From Thermohalobaculum sp965247385 (lineage in GTDB: Bacteria; Pseudomonadota; Alphaproteobacteria; Rhodobacterales; Rhodobacteraceae), in the NCBI GenBank assembly GCA_965247385.1, contig CBDFHG010000007.1, forward strand, positions 310,001-374,000: DNA of 64,000 bases. Reading direction: 5' to 3'. Both the position numbers and the translations under genes were made by a program. Position 1 is the first letter of the stretch, and each line of letters starts with the position of its first letter. Shown one piece after another: positions 53,104 through 62,251 of this stretch. The notes under the pieces are model-generated. The model was not told where the DNA came from. It saw nothing but the letters and a program-made list of their open reading frames with translations, and did not search any database.

Positions 53104-54582
53104 ATGAATGAACCCGGGCATTCCGCCTGGCCGTCGCATCCTTTCGATGACGACAAGCTGCGCGAGGAATGTGGCGTCTACGGTGTCTTCGGAGTTGACG
53201 ACGCGGCGAACTATGTCGCCCTCGGCCTCCACGCCTTGCAACATCGCGGTCAGGAAGCGGCGGGGATCGTCTCCTACTGCCCCGACACCGGCTTCAACAG
53301 CGTGCGTCGCATCGGCTACGTCCGCGACAACTTCACCAAGCAAAGCGTGATGGGCCTCCTGCCCGGCCGCAACGCCATCGGCCACACCCGCTACTCCACC
53401 TCCGGCAGCAAGGGCATCGCGGCGCTGCGCGACGTGCAGCCGCTGTATGCCGAGTTTGCCCTGGGCGGCTGCGCCATCGCCCATAACGGCAACCTGACCA
53501 ACGCCGACAGCCTGCGCAGCCAACTCATCGAGCGCGGCTCGATCTTCCAGTCCAGCGCGGATACCGAGTGCCTGGTCCATCTGATTGCCCGCTCGACCCA
53601 GACGACCATCCCGGACCGGATGAAGGATGCCCTGCGCCTGGTGGAAGGCGCCTTCTCGGTCATCGCCATGACCCGGACCAAGGTGATCGGCGTACGCGAT
53701 CCGCTTGGAGTGCGCCCGCTGGTTCTGGGCCGCTACGGCGACGCCTGGATCCTGTCGTCCGAGACCTGCGCCCTCGACATTGTCGGTGCCGACTACGTGC
53801 GCGAGATCGAGCCGGGCGAAATGGTGATCATCACCAAGAATGGCGTCGAATCGCTTCGCCCGTTCGAGGATCGAGCCTCGCGCTTCTGCATTTTCGAATA
53901 CGTCTATTTCTCGCGCCCGGACAGCGTCATCGGCGGCATGTCGGTCTACGAGACCCGGCGACGCATCGGTGCCGAACTGGCCCGCGAGGCCCCGGTCGAC
54001 GCCGATCTGGTCTGCCCGGTCCCGGATAGCGGCACCCCGGCGGCCATCGGCTACAGCCAGGAAAGCGGCATCCCCTACGCCATGGGGATCATCCGCAACG
54101 CCTATGTCGGGCGCACCTTCATCGAGCCGACCGAACAGATCCGCGATATGGGTGTGCGTCTCAAGCTCAACGTCAACCGAGCCATCGTCGAGGGCAAGCG
54201 GGTGATTCTGGTGGATGATTCGGTTGTGCGCGGCACCACCACCGGCAAGATCAAGGACATGATCCTGGCCGCCGGTGCCGCCGAAGTGCATTTTCGCATC
54301 GCCAGTCCACCGATCCGCTGGTCCTGTTTCTACGGCGTCGATACGCCCGAGCGTGGCAAGCTGCTCGCCGCACGCATGACCGAAGACGAAATGTGCGCCC
54401 ATCTGGGAGTCGATTCGCTCCGTTTCGTCTCGCTCGACGGCCTCTACCGCGCCTGCGGCCACCCGGCCGGGCGAAACCCCAAGGCGCCGCAGTATTGCGA
54501 CGCCTGCTACAACGGCGATTACCCGATCAAACCCTCCGACGCCCTCGCCAAAGGCAAGATCAAGGAACCCATCGGCGCGTGA
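53104..54582 (+). CDS. purF: Amidophosphoribosyltransferase
   Basis: A 492-residue enzyme for the first committed step of purine synthesis, making phosphoribosylamine from PRPP and glutamine. A propeptide of about 22 residues ends before Cys23 in REECGVYGVFG, the nucleophile of the Ntn amidotransferase domain. The phosphoribosyltransferase domain has VILVDDSVVRGTTTGKI (about residue 360), the PRPP motif, and later Cys residues (RACGHPAGRN, CDACYNGDYP). The latter could be iron-sulfur ligands as in the B. subtilis type. Its stop overlaps the GTG start of the next SDR gene (GTGA). Confidence 0.97.
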   Translation: MNEPGHSAWPSHPFDDDKLREECGVYGVFGVDDAANYVALGLHALQHRGQEAAGIVSYCPDTGFNSVRRIGYVRDNFTKQSVMGLLPGRNAIGHTRYSTSGSKGIAALRDVQPLYAEFALGGCAIAHNGNLTNADSLRSQLIERGSIFQSSADTECLVHLIARSTQTTIPDRMKDALRLVEGAFSVIAMTRTKVIGVRDPLGVRPLVLGRYGDAWILSSETCALDIVGADYVREIEPGEMVIITKNGVESLRPFEDRASRFCIFEYVYFSRPDSVIGGMSVYETRRRIGAELAREAPVDADLVCPVPDSGTPAAIGYSQESGIPYAMGIIRNAYVGRTFIEPTEQIRDMGVRLKLNVNRAIVEGKRVILVDDSVVRGTTTGKIKDMILAAGAAEVHFRIASPPIRWSCFYGVDTPERGKLLAARMTEDEMCAHLGVDSLRFVSLDGLYRACGHPAGRNPKAPQYCDACYNGDYPIKPSDALAKGKIKEPIGA

Positions 54583-55391
54583 CCTGGTTGCTGGGTAAAA
54601 CTGCCCTGGTAACGGGCGGGAATTCCGGCATTGGCCGGGTCATTGCGCTTTGCCTCGCCCGCGAAAGCGCCCATGTGATCCTCGCCGCCCGCGACCCGGT
54701 CAAGGGCGCCAGCGTCGTCGACGAGATCGAAGCGGCCAGCGGCACGGCGGAATTCCACGCCCTCGACCTCGCCCGCGAGGATGAGGTGACCGCGCTTAAA
54801 GACCGCCTCGCCCCATATCTCCCGGCGCTCGACCTTCTGGTCAACAACGCCGGTGTCGGGATGCAACGGGGCGATGTCCAGCCCGCGATGTCCCCCGGCC
54901 AGCGCTGGGCCTCCCTGCGGGGCCCTAACCTCGACAGCACCTTCCTGATGAGCGCCACTTTCCTGCCCTTCCTGGCAAAATCGGAACATGGTGCGATCGT
55001 CAACATCTCCTCGACCGCCACGCTCCACGGCAATTGGGGCCTCTACTGCGCCGCCAAGGCCGGGGTCGAGGGGCTGACCCGCGCCTTCGCCGCCGAGGCG
55101 GCACCCCATGGCGTCCGCGTCAACGGTGTCAGCCCCGGCTGGGTCGCCACTGAAAATGATGCCACCGGGCAGCCCTCCGGCTCGGCCGACGGAACATGGG
55201 CGCTGCCGCCCTCCCTTTTCAACCGGATGGGACGGCCCGACGAAATCGCCGCCGCGGTGATGTTTCTCGGCTCGCCGGCGGCCTCGTTCGTCACCGGCCA
55301 GACCCTGATCGTCGATGGCGGGATGACGATCATCGACTACCCCTCGCTGCCGGCGCTCGCCGCCAACGGCGACCGGATTCGCTCGCAATAG
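54579..55391 (+). CDS. Short-chain dehydrogenase/reductase
   Basis: A 270-residue classical SDR. The cofactor motif is TGGNSGIGRVIAL (about residue 12), followed by LVNNAGVGM (about 88) and the catalytic region IVNISSTATLHGNWGLYCAAKAG (Ser about 140, Tyr 153, Lys 157). The end GQTLIVDGGMTI fits the family. The GTG start overlaps the purF stop, so it is translationally coupled to purF, an order seen in related genomes. The loop after GVGM (SPGQRWASLRGPN) is unusual. The substrate is unknown. Confidence 0.9.
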   Translation: MTWLLGKTALVTGGNSGIGRVIALCLARESAHVILAARDPVKGASVVDEIEAASGTAEFHALDLAREDEVTALKDRLAPYLPALDLLVNNAGVGMQRGDVQPAMSPGQRWASLRGPNLDSTFLMSATFLPFLAKSEHGAIVNISSTATLHGNWGLYCAAKAGVEGLTRAFAAEAAPHGVRVNGVSPGWVATENDATGQPSGSADGTWALPPSLFNRMGRPDEIAAAVMFLGSPAASFVTGQTLIVDGGMTIIDYPSLPALAANGDRIRSQ

Positions 55392-55406
55392 GAGCCCGCG
55401 CCCAGA

Positions 55407-56105
55407 ATGACCGACAGTTTCCTGAACGACCGTATCGCCCTGGTCACCGGCGCATCGCGCGGTTTCGGCTTCGCCTGCGCCGCCGCGATGGGTGGCGCGG
55501 GCGCGCATGTCGTTGCCCTTGCACGCACCGTTGGCGGACTTGAGGAATTGGATGATAAAATATCATCAACCGGCGGAACTACAACGATAACCCCCCTAGA
55601 TATCCGCGACGATCCCGGTTTGGAACGCCTGGGCGCCGCCATCTACGACCGCTGGGGCCGCGTCGACCTCTGGCTCCACTCCGCGATCCACACCGCCCCC
55701 CTGCAACCCGCCGAGCACATCGACGCGCATGAACTCGACCAGACAATCGCCACCAACATCCGCGCCTTCCAGCGGCTGATCCGCGTCATCGACCCGCTGC
55801 TGCGCCTGTCGGACACGCCCATGGCCCTGATCGCCGCCGATGATGTGCCCGGCACAAAATTCCACGGCACCTACGCCGCCGCCAAGGCCGCCCAATCCGC
55901 CATGACCCGCGCCTGGGCCGCCGAATCCGGCGCCCGCATCACCATCGCCGAGATCGTCCCCCCGCCGATGCCCACCGCACTGCGCGCCCGCTTCCACCCC
56001 GGCGAGGACTGCACCGCGCTATGTGCAATCGATGAAGCTGCCGCCCGGTTGATGGCGCGGCTGAAACAGGGTGACATCACCAACGGAGACCACGTGGTCC
56101 TGTGA
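55407..56105 (+). CDS. Short-chain dehydrogenase/reductase, divergent
   Basis: A 232-residue SDR-fold protein following the previous SDR after 15 bases. The cofactor motif is TGASRGFGFACA (about residue 13) and the Tyr-Lys pair is in FHGTYAAAKAAQSAM (about Tyr 152). The usual NNAG is replaced by LHSAIHTAP and the catalytic Ser region reads LIAADDVPGT, with Ala/Asp rather than Ser, so oxidoreductase activity may be altered. The C-terminus lacks the GGxxI end. The reading frame is complete. Function unknown; purF-SDR-SDR order is conserved in relatives to my knowledge. Confidence 0.85.
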   Translation: MTDSFLNDRIALVTGASRGFGFACAAAMGGAGAHVVALARTVGGLEELDDKISSTGGTTTITPLDIRDDPGLERLGAAIYDRWGRVDLWLHSAIHTAPLQPAEHIDAHELDQTIATNIRAFQRLIRVIDPLLRLSDTPMALIAADDVPGTKFHGTYAAAKAAQSAMTRAWAAESGARITIAEIVPPPMPTALRARFHPGEDCTALCAIDEAAARLMARLKQGDITNGDHVVL

Positions 56106-56197
56106 ATCCGCGCTACGGATCCGCTTGTGGCCGACCGCCGCCTCACGCGCCACATGTCGCTGCGCTGTATCAAGTTGCGTTGACGCTCACCCATGTC

Positions 56198-56220
56198 ATG
56201 CCCGTGCGTGACACGGGCAT
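56198..56220. repeat. Hairpin after the SDR pair
   Basis: ATGCCCGTG pairs with CACGGGCAT around CGTGA (9-base stem). It lies 93 bases past the SDR stop and 11 bases before the IS1380 target duplication. It could be a terminator or an extragenic palindrome; there is no T-run. Confidence 0.55.
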
Positions 56221-56234
56221 CCAGTTCTTGATAC

Positions 56235-58081
56235 CCAGGATTCCCGAACTAAATCCCTGACGAGCCTCGGCAGGGGCGGCGATGGGTGCCGTTGTGGGGT
56301 TTTCGCCCCGCGCCCGGGCACCACTCCCGCGGATTTCGCGCTCGAGGAGATATTCTCAAGGTGGCCACGCGTTTTGCGGGTCCCGCGCCTGTCCGTTGGC
56401 CAAGCGAAGCCCTGGCCGGGAGCCGGCATCGCACTTCAGCAAGGATATCGTGGCAGGCTGGAGCCGTCAGGTCGGGCCGCGCGCCAGGGCCAGGATCTTC
56501 CGCCTGGCGCTCAGCACCAGATCGAGCCCCGCTTCGCTCCCCAAACGGATGATCAGCCGCCGCGCATGACGGATCACCCGGCCAGGCAGGGCGATCAGAG
56601 CCAGGCGCAAGGCCTTCATCCGCCGTGCCACCCAGGCCGGTCCCAGAACCAGTTGCTTCATCACCGCGTTCAAATTATGCGCCAGCACCATGATCGCCCA
56701 CCAGGCCGCATTGGCTCCGAACAGACCCGAGGGCAGGGTGCCGCCAGCCAGGTCGTGCTTCATCACCGCGTGGACTTCCTCGCTCTTGCCACAGCGCTCC
56801 CGGGACCACCAGATCACCTCATCGCCCGGCAGATCACGGTTGGTGACCAGGGCGAACAGCTTGCTGCGCCCCTTCGAGGCAAACTCCGCGGTCGGGAACG
56901 GCAACTGATCCCCATCGCCAAGCTCCAACTGTTCCAGCGGCTCCCGGATCGCCAGGAAGCGGTAATCCGCCCGCGTCTTGCTCTCGCCCACCCAACTCGG
57001 TACATGGCAGACCTCCGCCCACTCCTGGCCGGTCTCGTGGCGTTGCCCGTCAAAAACACGATCCAGCGGCCGCCACTCGGCCTCCGGCACGGCCAGGGCA
57101 GCACGCCGGAATTCCGCCGTCACGTTGGCGCCGACGGCGAACTCGATCACCCCGAAAACCTTGTCCCGGCCCTCGCCACAATAGAGCAGTAGATCCTTCT
57201 GATAACCCGCCGTGTCCGAGCGCAGATAGACCTTGTCCACGCCCCTAGGCAGCGCCGCCAGCGAGGCCTGCAACACCTGCAACTGCCGATAGCCAGCCGG
57301 CACATTGCCGTCGCGGAACTCGGAATGCACGATCACCTGCTGTTCCGCCCACCAGGTGTTCAACGGCTGATAGGCCTTGAACTTCTTGTAGCAGTATTCC
57401 GCCTGGCGCTTGTGGCTCTGCACCAGCGTCGCGTCCATGTCCAGCGTCGCCGAGCCCTGCCTGCGATGGTGCTGCAGAAATGACACCAGCGCCTGATTGA
57501 CACGCCGCAGACCAAGCAGACCCGCCGACGGGCGCGGGATGAAGGCACGCCCGGCCTCCCGCAGATCTTCCTGGCCTGCGTCGTGGAAGCGTTCCAACCA
57601 GCCCGACAGAGCCGACGGCGAAGGCACGCTGCGCCCGCGACCGCGCCGAAACCGGCTCTTCAGTTGCCGCCGTTCCCGGCGCACCAACAGCCGCCGCTCA
57701 ACCGCATCCATGGTCGCGGCAAAGCCGGCGTCCGCCTCCAGGCGTTCCAGATCCTCGACCCGATCACCCCCGCACAGATTGAGTGCGATCACCGTGATGA
57801 TCATCTGCACATCCAGCCAGCCCTGCCGCCCCGCCACCCGCACCTCGCGCCGCACCGCAGCCGCCAGTCCCGATGCCTCAATCAAATCAAGGTAAACACC
57901 AATCCCGGCAAAACCCGTCAGATCGCTGCTGCCCGGTTCGCTTTCGTACTCGAAAGGAAGAACGCCCTGTGCCATGTTATTTTCACCCCGTTGGTGATGG
58001 AGTTAATCGCAAAAACCATCATAAATCCCTTTAGATTCAAAGACAACGGGGAATTTCAACTTTTTTGATCCAGAATCAGGG
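56235..58081 (-). mobile_element. IS1380-family element (about 1.85 kb)
   Basis: Ends proposed from ATAC direct repeats (56231-56234 and 58082-58085), a 4-base duplication as usual for IS1380, next to imperfect 15-base inverted repeats CCAGGATTCCCGAAC (left) and CCCTGATTCTGGATC (read inward from the right), 10 of 15 matching. The transposase inside is intact. It lies in an intergenic region between the second SDR gene and dodecin and breaks no recognised gene. The transposase is certain; the exact ends are moderately sure. Confidence 0.72.
56467..57975 (-). CDS. IS1380-family transposase
   Basis: A 502-residue DDE transposase. It starts MAQGVLPFEYESEPGSSDLT and has blocks typical of the family: GGDRVEDLERLEADAGF (about residue 70), SATLDMDATLVQSHK (first Asp, about 180), YLRSDTAGYQKDLL (second Asp region, about 255) and the late CGKSEEVHAVMKHDLAGGTLPSG with Glu (about 410). 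The frame is complete and the copy may be active. Confidence 0.95.
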   Translation of the reverse strand: MAQGVLPFEYESEPGSSDLTGFAGIGVYLDLIEASGLAAAVRREVRVAGRQGWLDVQMIITVIALNLCGGDRVEDLERLEADAGFAATMDAVERRLLVRRERRQLKSRFRRGRGRSVPSPSALSGWLERFHDAGQEDLREAGRAFIPRPSAGLLGLRRVNQALVSFLQHHRRQGSATLDMDATLVQSHKRQAEYCYKKFKAYQPLNTWWAEQQVIVHSEFRDGNVPAGYRQLQVLQASLAALPRGVDKVYLRSDTAGYQKDLLLYCGEGRDKVFGVIEFAVGANVTAEFRRAALAVPEAEWRPLDRVFDGQRHETGQEWAEVCHVPSWVGESKTRADYRFLAIREPLEQLELGDGDQLPFPTAEFASKGRSKLFALVTNRDLPGDEVIWWSRERCGKSEEVHAVMKHDLAGGTLPSGLFGANAAWWAIMVLAHNLNAVMKQLVLGPAWVARRMKALRLALIALPGRVIRHARRLIIRLGSEAGLDLVLSARRKILALARGPT

Positions 58082-58104
58082 ATACCGGCTTTCCTTGATC
58101 GAAA

Positions 58105-58145
58105 CCTAACCGCCATAACCGCCGTGTCCCGGGTCACGCCCGGGA
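58105..58145 (+). repeat. Intergenic palindromic repeat, family A, copy 2
   Basis: CCTAACCGCCATAACCGCCG followed by the hairpin GTCCCGGGTCACGCCCGGGA. It corresponds to the copies at 17715 and 63272 and lies between the IS1380 element and dodecin. Confidence 0.65.
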
Positions 58146-58291
58146 CGGCGCATCCTCGGTTTGATGGTTAGGGGCCAATGAAGCCTCGAATTATGCGGCC
58201 TCAATCTGGAAAACTCCGTTCTGCCGGGTTAGTCTTCCTCACATACAGGCCAAATGGGAAATGCCGGTTTAAGTTGAAGGAGGAATCGAAA

Positions 58292-58507
58292 ATGTCCGAG
58301 AGCGTTTACAAAGTCGTAGAACTGGTGGGAACGAGCACCGAGTCCTGGGAAAAAGCCGCCGCCGCCGCCGTCGAGCGCGCCGGCCAGTCGCTCCGCGACT
58401 TGCGCATTGCCGAGGTCGCCGATCTGGACATGGTTCTTAAGGACGGAAAGATCGAGGCATATCGGGCCAAAGTGAAAGTGTCGTTCAAATTCGAGGGCGG
58501 TGCCTGA
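58292..58507 (+). CDS. Dodecin family flavin-binding protein
   Basis: A 71-residue protein forming a hollow dodecamer that stores FMN or riboflavin-type ligands in the cytosol. It shows the full family pattern: SVYKVVELVGTSTESWEKAA at the N-terminus, LRIAEVADLDMVLKDGKI with the flavin-stacking region, and the final strand AYRAKVKVSFKFEG. AAGGAGG stands before the ATG, one of the strongest ribosome sites in the window. The ORF extends upstream to 58178 without support. It stands alone, flanked by repeats. Confidence 0.95.
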   Translation: MSESVYKVVELVGTSTESWEKAAAAAVERAGQSLRDLRIAEVADLDMVLKDGKIEAYRAKVKVSFKFEGGA

Positions 58508-58537
58508 AGCCGGACGCCTTGAAGCGGCGCCGACCTT

Positions 58538-58612
58538 CCGTCATCCCGTAATGCGCCGCAGCACGCAGTGATGCGGTGCTCATACGGGATCCCCCAAGGG
58601 GCAGCGCAGACA
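58538..58612 (+). repeat. Intergenic palindromic repeat, family B
   Basis: CCGTCATCCCGT, then GCGCCGCAGCACGCAGTGAT and a returning ATACGGGAT arm. It shares about 40 bases with 45075-45122 before dnaB. It lies 31 bases after the dodecin stop and may act as its 3' hairpin; a second GGGATCCCGGG palindrome follows. Confidence 0.65.
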
Positions 58613-58715
58613 CCCGGGATCCCGGGTCTGCGCAGCACCTCGGTATTACGCGCCGGTCTGGTCCCCTGCGGTGCCCTGCGCAAAAAAAGGCGCGGGGCGT
58701 CAACGCGCTTCGGCG

Positions 58716-60101
58716 TCACCTCTTCTTCACATAGGGGTTCTCTCCCTTCCGCAACGCCAGCCGGATCGGCACGCCTTTAAGCCCGAAGGCCTGCCTCAGC
58801 CCGTTGACCAGATACCGCGTGTAACTCGCCGGCAGGGCGTCGGGGCGCGAGCACCAGGCGACGAAGCTCGGCGGGCGGGCTTTCACCTGGGTCATGAACC
58901 GCAGCTTCAACCGCCGCCCCGCCGCTGCCGGGGGTGGATGCTGTTCCACAACATCGCCCAGCCACTGGTTCAGCTTCGCCGTGGTGACCCGGGTGTTCCA
59001 CAGCCGGTGCATCTCCAGAATCGCGTCGCGCAGCCGGTCCAGCCCGCGTCCGTTCAGCGCCGCGACCGTAACCACCGGCGCGCCCTTCAACTGCGGCAGC
59101 ATCCGCTCGAAGGTCTCGCGCAACTCACGGATGCGCGCATTCTTGTCTTCGGCCAGATCCCATTTGCTGATCGCGATCACCACCGCCCGGCCTTCGCGCT
59201 CGGCCAGGTCGGCAATGCGCAGGTCCTGGGTCTCGAAGGCGTTTTCGTCATCCATCAGCACCACGACGATCTCGGCGAAACGGATGGCGCGGGTGGCGTC
59301 CCCGGTCGACAGCTTCTCAACCTTGTCCTGCACTTTCGCCTTTTTGCGCAGCCCGGCAGTGTCGAAGATGCGGAACTGCCGCCCGCCCCAGTCGCAGGTT
59401 ACCGCGATGGCGTCACGGGTGATCCCCGCCTCCGGCCCGGTCAGCAGCCGCTCCTCACCCAGTATCGCATTGATCAGGGTCGACTTACCGGCATTCGGCC
59501 GGCCAACGATGGCAATCTGCAAGGGCCGGTTTTCGGCCAGTTCGTCGGCCTCGGCGTCCGCCTCGAACACCTCGCCCCCCGATTGATTGGCGGCCCGCCC
59601 GGCGAAGTCCTCAGCGAAAGGCAGCAGGGCGGCATAGAGATCGCCCATCCCCTCGCCATGCTCGGCCGAGATGCCGATGACATCGCCCAGTCCCAGCGCA
59701 TAGGCCTCGAACATCCCCGCCTCGCCGATGCGCCCCTCGACCTTGTTGGCGGCAACGATCACCGAGACACCGCCCCGGCGCAGGATATCGGCAAAAACAT
59801 GGTCGCTGGGGGTCACCCCGGTTCGAGCGTCGATCAGGAACAGGCACAGATCAGCCTGCGCCACGGCGCGTTCGGTCAGCCTGCGCATCCGTCCCGGCAG
59901 GCTGTCGTCGTCGATCTCTTCCAGCCCGGCGGTATCGATCACGGTAAAGTCGAGGTCCCCCAGATGCGCCGCGCCCTCGCGCAGGTCACGGGTCACCCCA
60001 GGCTGGTTGTCGACCAACGCCAGACGCCGCCCGACCAAGCGATTGAACAGCGTCGATTTGCCCACATTTGGGCGCCCGATGATCGCGAGTGTGAACGACA
60101 T
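58716..60101 (-). CDS. der: GTPase Der (EngA)
   Basis: A 461-residue ribosome-assembly GTPase with two G domains in tandem. The first has IIGRPNVGKSTLFNRLVG (residue 7), DTAG and NKVE; the second has IVGRPNAGKSTLINAILG (about 190), DTAGLRKKAK and SKWDLAE. The C-terminal KH-like domain ends PIRLALRKGENPYVKKR. It acts late in 50S maturation. bamB lies 40 bases upstream on the same strand, and the TPR gene before it: the TPR-bamB-der order is conserved. Confidence 0.97.
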   Translation of the reverse strand: MSFTLAIIGRPNVGKSTLFNRLVGRRLALVDNQPGVTRDLREGAAHLGDLDFTVIDTAGLEEIDDDSLPGRMRRLTERAVAQADLCLFLIDARTGVTPSDHVFADILRRGGVSVIVAANKVEGRIGEAGMFEAYALGLGDVIGISAEHGEGMGDLYAALLPFAEDFAGRAANQSGGEVFEADAEADELAENRPLQIAIVGRPNAGKSTLINAILGEERLLTGPEAGITRDAIAVTCDWGGRQFRIFDTAGLRKKAKVQDKVEKLSTGDATRAIRFAEIVVVLMDDENAFETQDLRIADLAEREGRAVVIAISKWDLAEDKNARIRELRETFERMLPQLKGAPVVTVAALNGRGLDRLRDAILEMHRLWNTRVTTAKLNQWLGDVVEQHPPPAAAGRRLKLRFMTQVKARPPSFVAWCSRPDALPASYTRYLVNGLRQAFGLKGVPIRLALRKGENPYVKKR

Positions 60102-60141
60102 ATGCCTGCCCGCGGGCCTTGCCCCGAAAACGCCCGCCCGA

Positions 60142-61470
60142 TCAGCGGAAGGCGTAGAGAGTTCCAGAATCCGACAAAACGTAGACGGTGCCGTTGGCCA
60201 CCACCGGCCCGGTCAGCGAACCGCTGCCGATCCGCGCGCCCGGCTGGGCCGCACCGCTTAGAGCGTCGAACGAAAGAAGATTTCCCAGACTATCGGTCAG
60301 AAGCAGCCTGCCGCCCACGAGCACCGGCCCGGAATAGGAAATCGGGTCCTCGAAATCCTCCGGGTCCTCGAAAGCGGGCAACTGGTTGGCCCACAGTGTC
60401 CGTCCGTTGCGGGCCAAAATGCGCATCAGCTTGGCGTCATCCGCGACCAGGAAGATTGTGTCCCCGGCAGCCCAGATCGGCGATGGCGATCCGATATTGC
60501 GAGTCCAGGCCCGCCTGCCGTTGCGGCCTTCGACGGCAATCATTCGGCCGCTCTGGTTGGCGGCAATCACATACGGTCCCACCATCACCGGATCGCCCGA
60601 AACATCGCTGATCGCCGAGCGTGCCAGTCCCTTGCGGCCACCGCTCAGCACCGCGCTCCACAGCCGCTGCCCGGCAACGCCATCGACCGCGACCAGCTCG
60701 CCCGAAGCGAAGGGCAATGCCACCAGCCGCCCGGCGATGGCCGGGCTCGCGCCGCCCAGCAACCCGGCATCCGAACTGGCCGCCTGCATCCGCCAGCGGA
60801 CCTTGCCCGTAGCGCCGTCAAGGGCCACCGCCCGGTTGTCGCGGGCCACCGCCACGACCAGTCCCCGCGCCGCCGCCGGGGCCGCCCGGAACGGCGCGCC
60901 GAAGCTATGCCGCCACTGGATCTCGCCCGAGGCGGCGCTGATCGCCAGAACCTCGCCAAAACCGGTGGTCGCATAGATGGTGCCGCCATCCGCCGCCAGA
61001 CCGCCGCCAAAACCTTCCTTGCCCCGCTCGCCCTCGGGCGCCAGGCTGATCCGCCAATTCTGCTTGCCCGAGCCCGCCGAGAACGAGGTCAGGGCGGCGG
61101 CGGCGTCCAGGGTATAGATGTTGCCGCCGACGACGATCGGCGCGCTGGTGATGGCGCCGTCATCGCCGCTGCCAGTCCCGGCATCTTTGGTCCATATCCC
61201 CGACAGACTGCCGGATCCGGCAAGATGGCCCAGGTTGTGGTCCGCGCTGCCGTTGGTCTGGGTCCACTCGGTGTTCGATTCCGCCGGAGGCAACGGCTCG
61301 GCCAACGCCTCGGCCAATGCGGCCACGACGGGCGCCGAGCGCAGCCGGATGCGTTCCCCTTCAAGAATCTCTTCGTCGTCGAACCAGCCACACCCCGACA
61401 GGGCTGAGGCGGCAACCAGGCCCAGCAAAAGTGCCCGGACCGACCGGACGGAAACACCAGCGCTGCGCAT
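60142..61470 (-). CDS. bamB: Outer-membrane assembly lipoprotein BamB (PQQ-like beta-propeller)
   Basis: A 442-residue lipoprotein of the BAM complex that helps insert outer-membrane proteins. The signal peptide ends with lipobox LSGC (Cys27). The rest is an eight-bladed propeller with repeated AxSG-K-xW blades such as GATGKVRWRMQ, AVDGVAGQRLWS and AVEGRNGRRAWTRN. The ATG at 61470 is preferred: GAGGTGGAG lies before it and it gives a clean signal peptide; upstream in-frame starts at 61497 and 61527 overlap the TPR gene. It is upstream of der. Confidence 0.93.
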   Translation of the reverse strand: MRSAGVSVRSVRALLLGLVAASALSGCGWFDDEEILEGERIRLRSAPVVAALAEALAEPLPPAESNTEWTQTNGSADHNLGHLAGSGSLSGIWTKDAGTGSGDDGAITSAPIVVGGNIYTLDAAAALTSFSAGSGKQNWRISLAPEGERGKEGFGGGLAADGGTIYATTGFGEVLAISAASGEIQWRHSFGAPFRAAPAAARGLVVAVARDNRAVALDGATGKVRWRMQAASSDAGLLGGASPAIAGRLVALPFASGELVAVDGVAGQRLWSAVLSGGRKGLARSAISDVSGDPVMVGPYVIAANQSGRMIAVEGRNGRRAWTRNIGSPSPIWAAGDTIFLVADDAKLMRILARNGRTLWANQLPAFEDPEDFEDPISYSGPVLVGGRLLLTDSLGNLLSFDALSGAAQPGARIGSGSLTGPVVANGTVYVLSDSGTLYAFR

Positions 61471-61498
61471 CACACTCTCCACCTCTTTCGCCTGCATC

Positions 61499-62149
61499 TT
61501 ATTGCACCCCCGACGGCAATTCGCCACCGCTGCTCAACAACAGCGTCACAGCCCTTTCCGACGATTCGCGGGTCGCCTGCGGGTCGCCGATGATCGCCTC
61601 GAGATCGGCATGGGCGGCCTCGGTATCGCCGGCGTTCAACTGGATTATCGCCCGCAGTTCCAGGGCCAGAATCCGGTAGGGCGCGCCCTCGGCGATCAGC
61701 GGACCCAGTTCGGCCACGGCTTGCGCCGGGTCCATCGCCGCAGCGCCGACCCGCACTGCCTGCAGCCGGGCCAGATCGCCATAGGCCGCATCGATACCCG
61801 GCTCGTCCGCCACCGCGCGATACAGCGCCGCCGCCGCCTGCGCATCCCCCGCCTCGGCCGTGGCCGCCGCCAGGCGCAGCCGCGCGATCATCGCCGCCGG
61901 GCCATCGACGCTGCCGGTCAGAACCTCCTGATCCTCGACCGAGCCGATGTCGGCGGCGAGAAACGCGCCGCCGGTCTCGCGGGCCTGCTTGATCTCGCGG
62001 TGCTTCATCCAGTTCAGCCCGGCCGAGACCGCCACCACGGCCACAATCGCGGTCACCCCATAGGGACCATACTTCTTCCACAGCCGGAACATCCGGTCCT
62101 GGCGGACCTCCTCGGTCACTTCCTGGATAAAGCTGTCTGTCTCGCTCAA
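61499..62149 (-). CDS. Membrane-anchored TPR-like protein (YfgM-like)
   Basis: A 216-residue protein with a single membrane helix near the N-terminus (about residues 31-47, VTAIVAVVAVSAGLNW) and a periplasmic helical-repeat domain (DAQAAAALYRAVADEPGIDA, then NAGDTEAAHADLEAIIGDP) of the YfgM/TPR_21 type. YfgM acts with periplasmic chaperones in envelope protein traffic. The position directly before bamB fits this. The N-terminal cytosolic part (ETDSFIQEVTEEVRQDRMF) is characteristic of alphaproteobacterial members. Confidence 0.9.
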   Translation of the reverse strand: MSETDSFIQEVTEEVRQDRMFRLWKKYGPYGVTAIVAVVAVSAGLNWMKHREIKQARETGGAFLAADIGSVEDQEVLTGSVDGPAAMIARLRLAAATAEAGDAQAAAALYRAVADEPGIDAAYGDLARLQAVRVGAAAMDPAQAVAELGPLIAEGAPYRILALELRAIIQLNAGDTEAAHADLEAIIGDPQATRESSERAVTLLLSSGGELPSGVQ

Positions 62150-62251
62150 CCGTTTTCTCCTCGCCGCCCCGCGTTATCCGCGCCCCACGTTATCCGCTCA
62201 TCGCGGGCCGAGCTTTAACGCCGCTTGATCACAAATCAAAGCGCTATCGGC

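Noticed and set aside
58671..60611. 646-codon plus-strand frame across der and bamB
   Set aside because: Shadow of two intact minus-strand genes.
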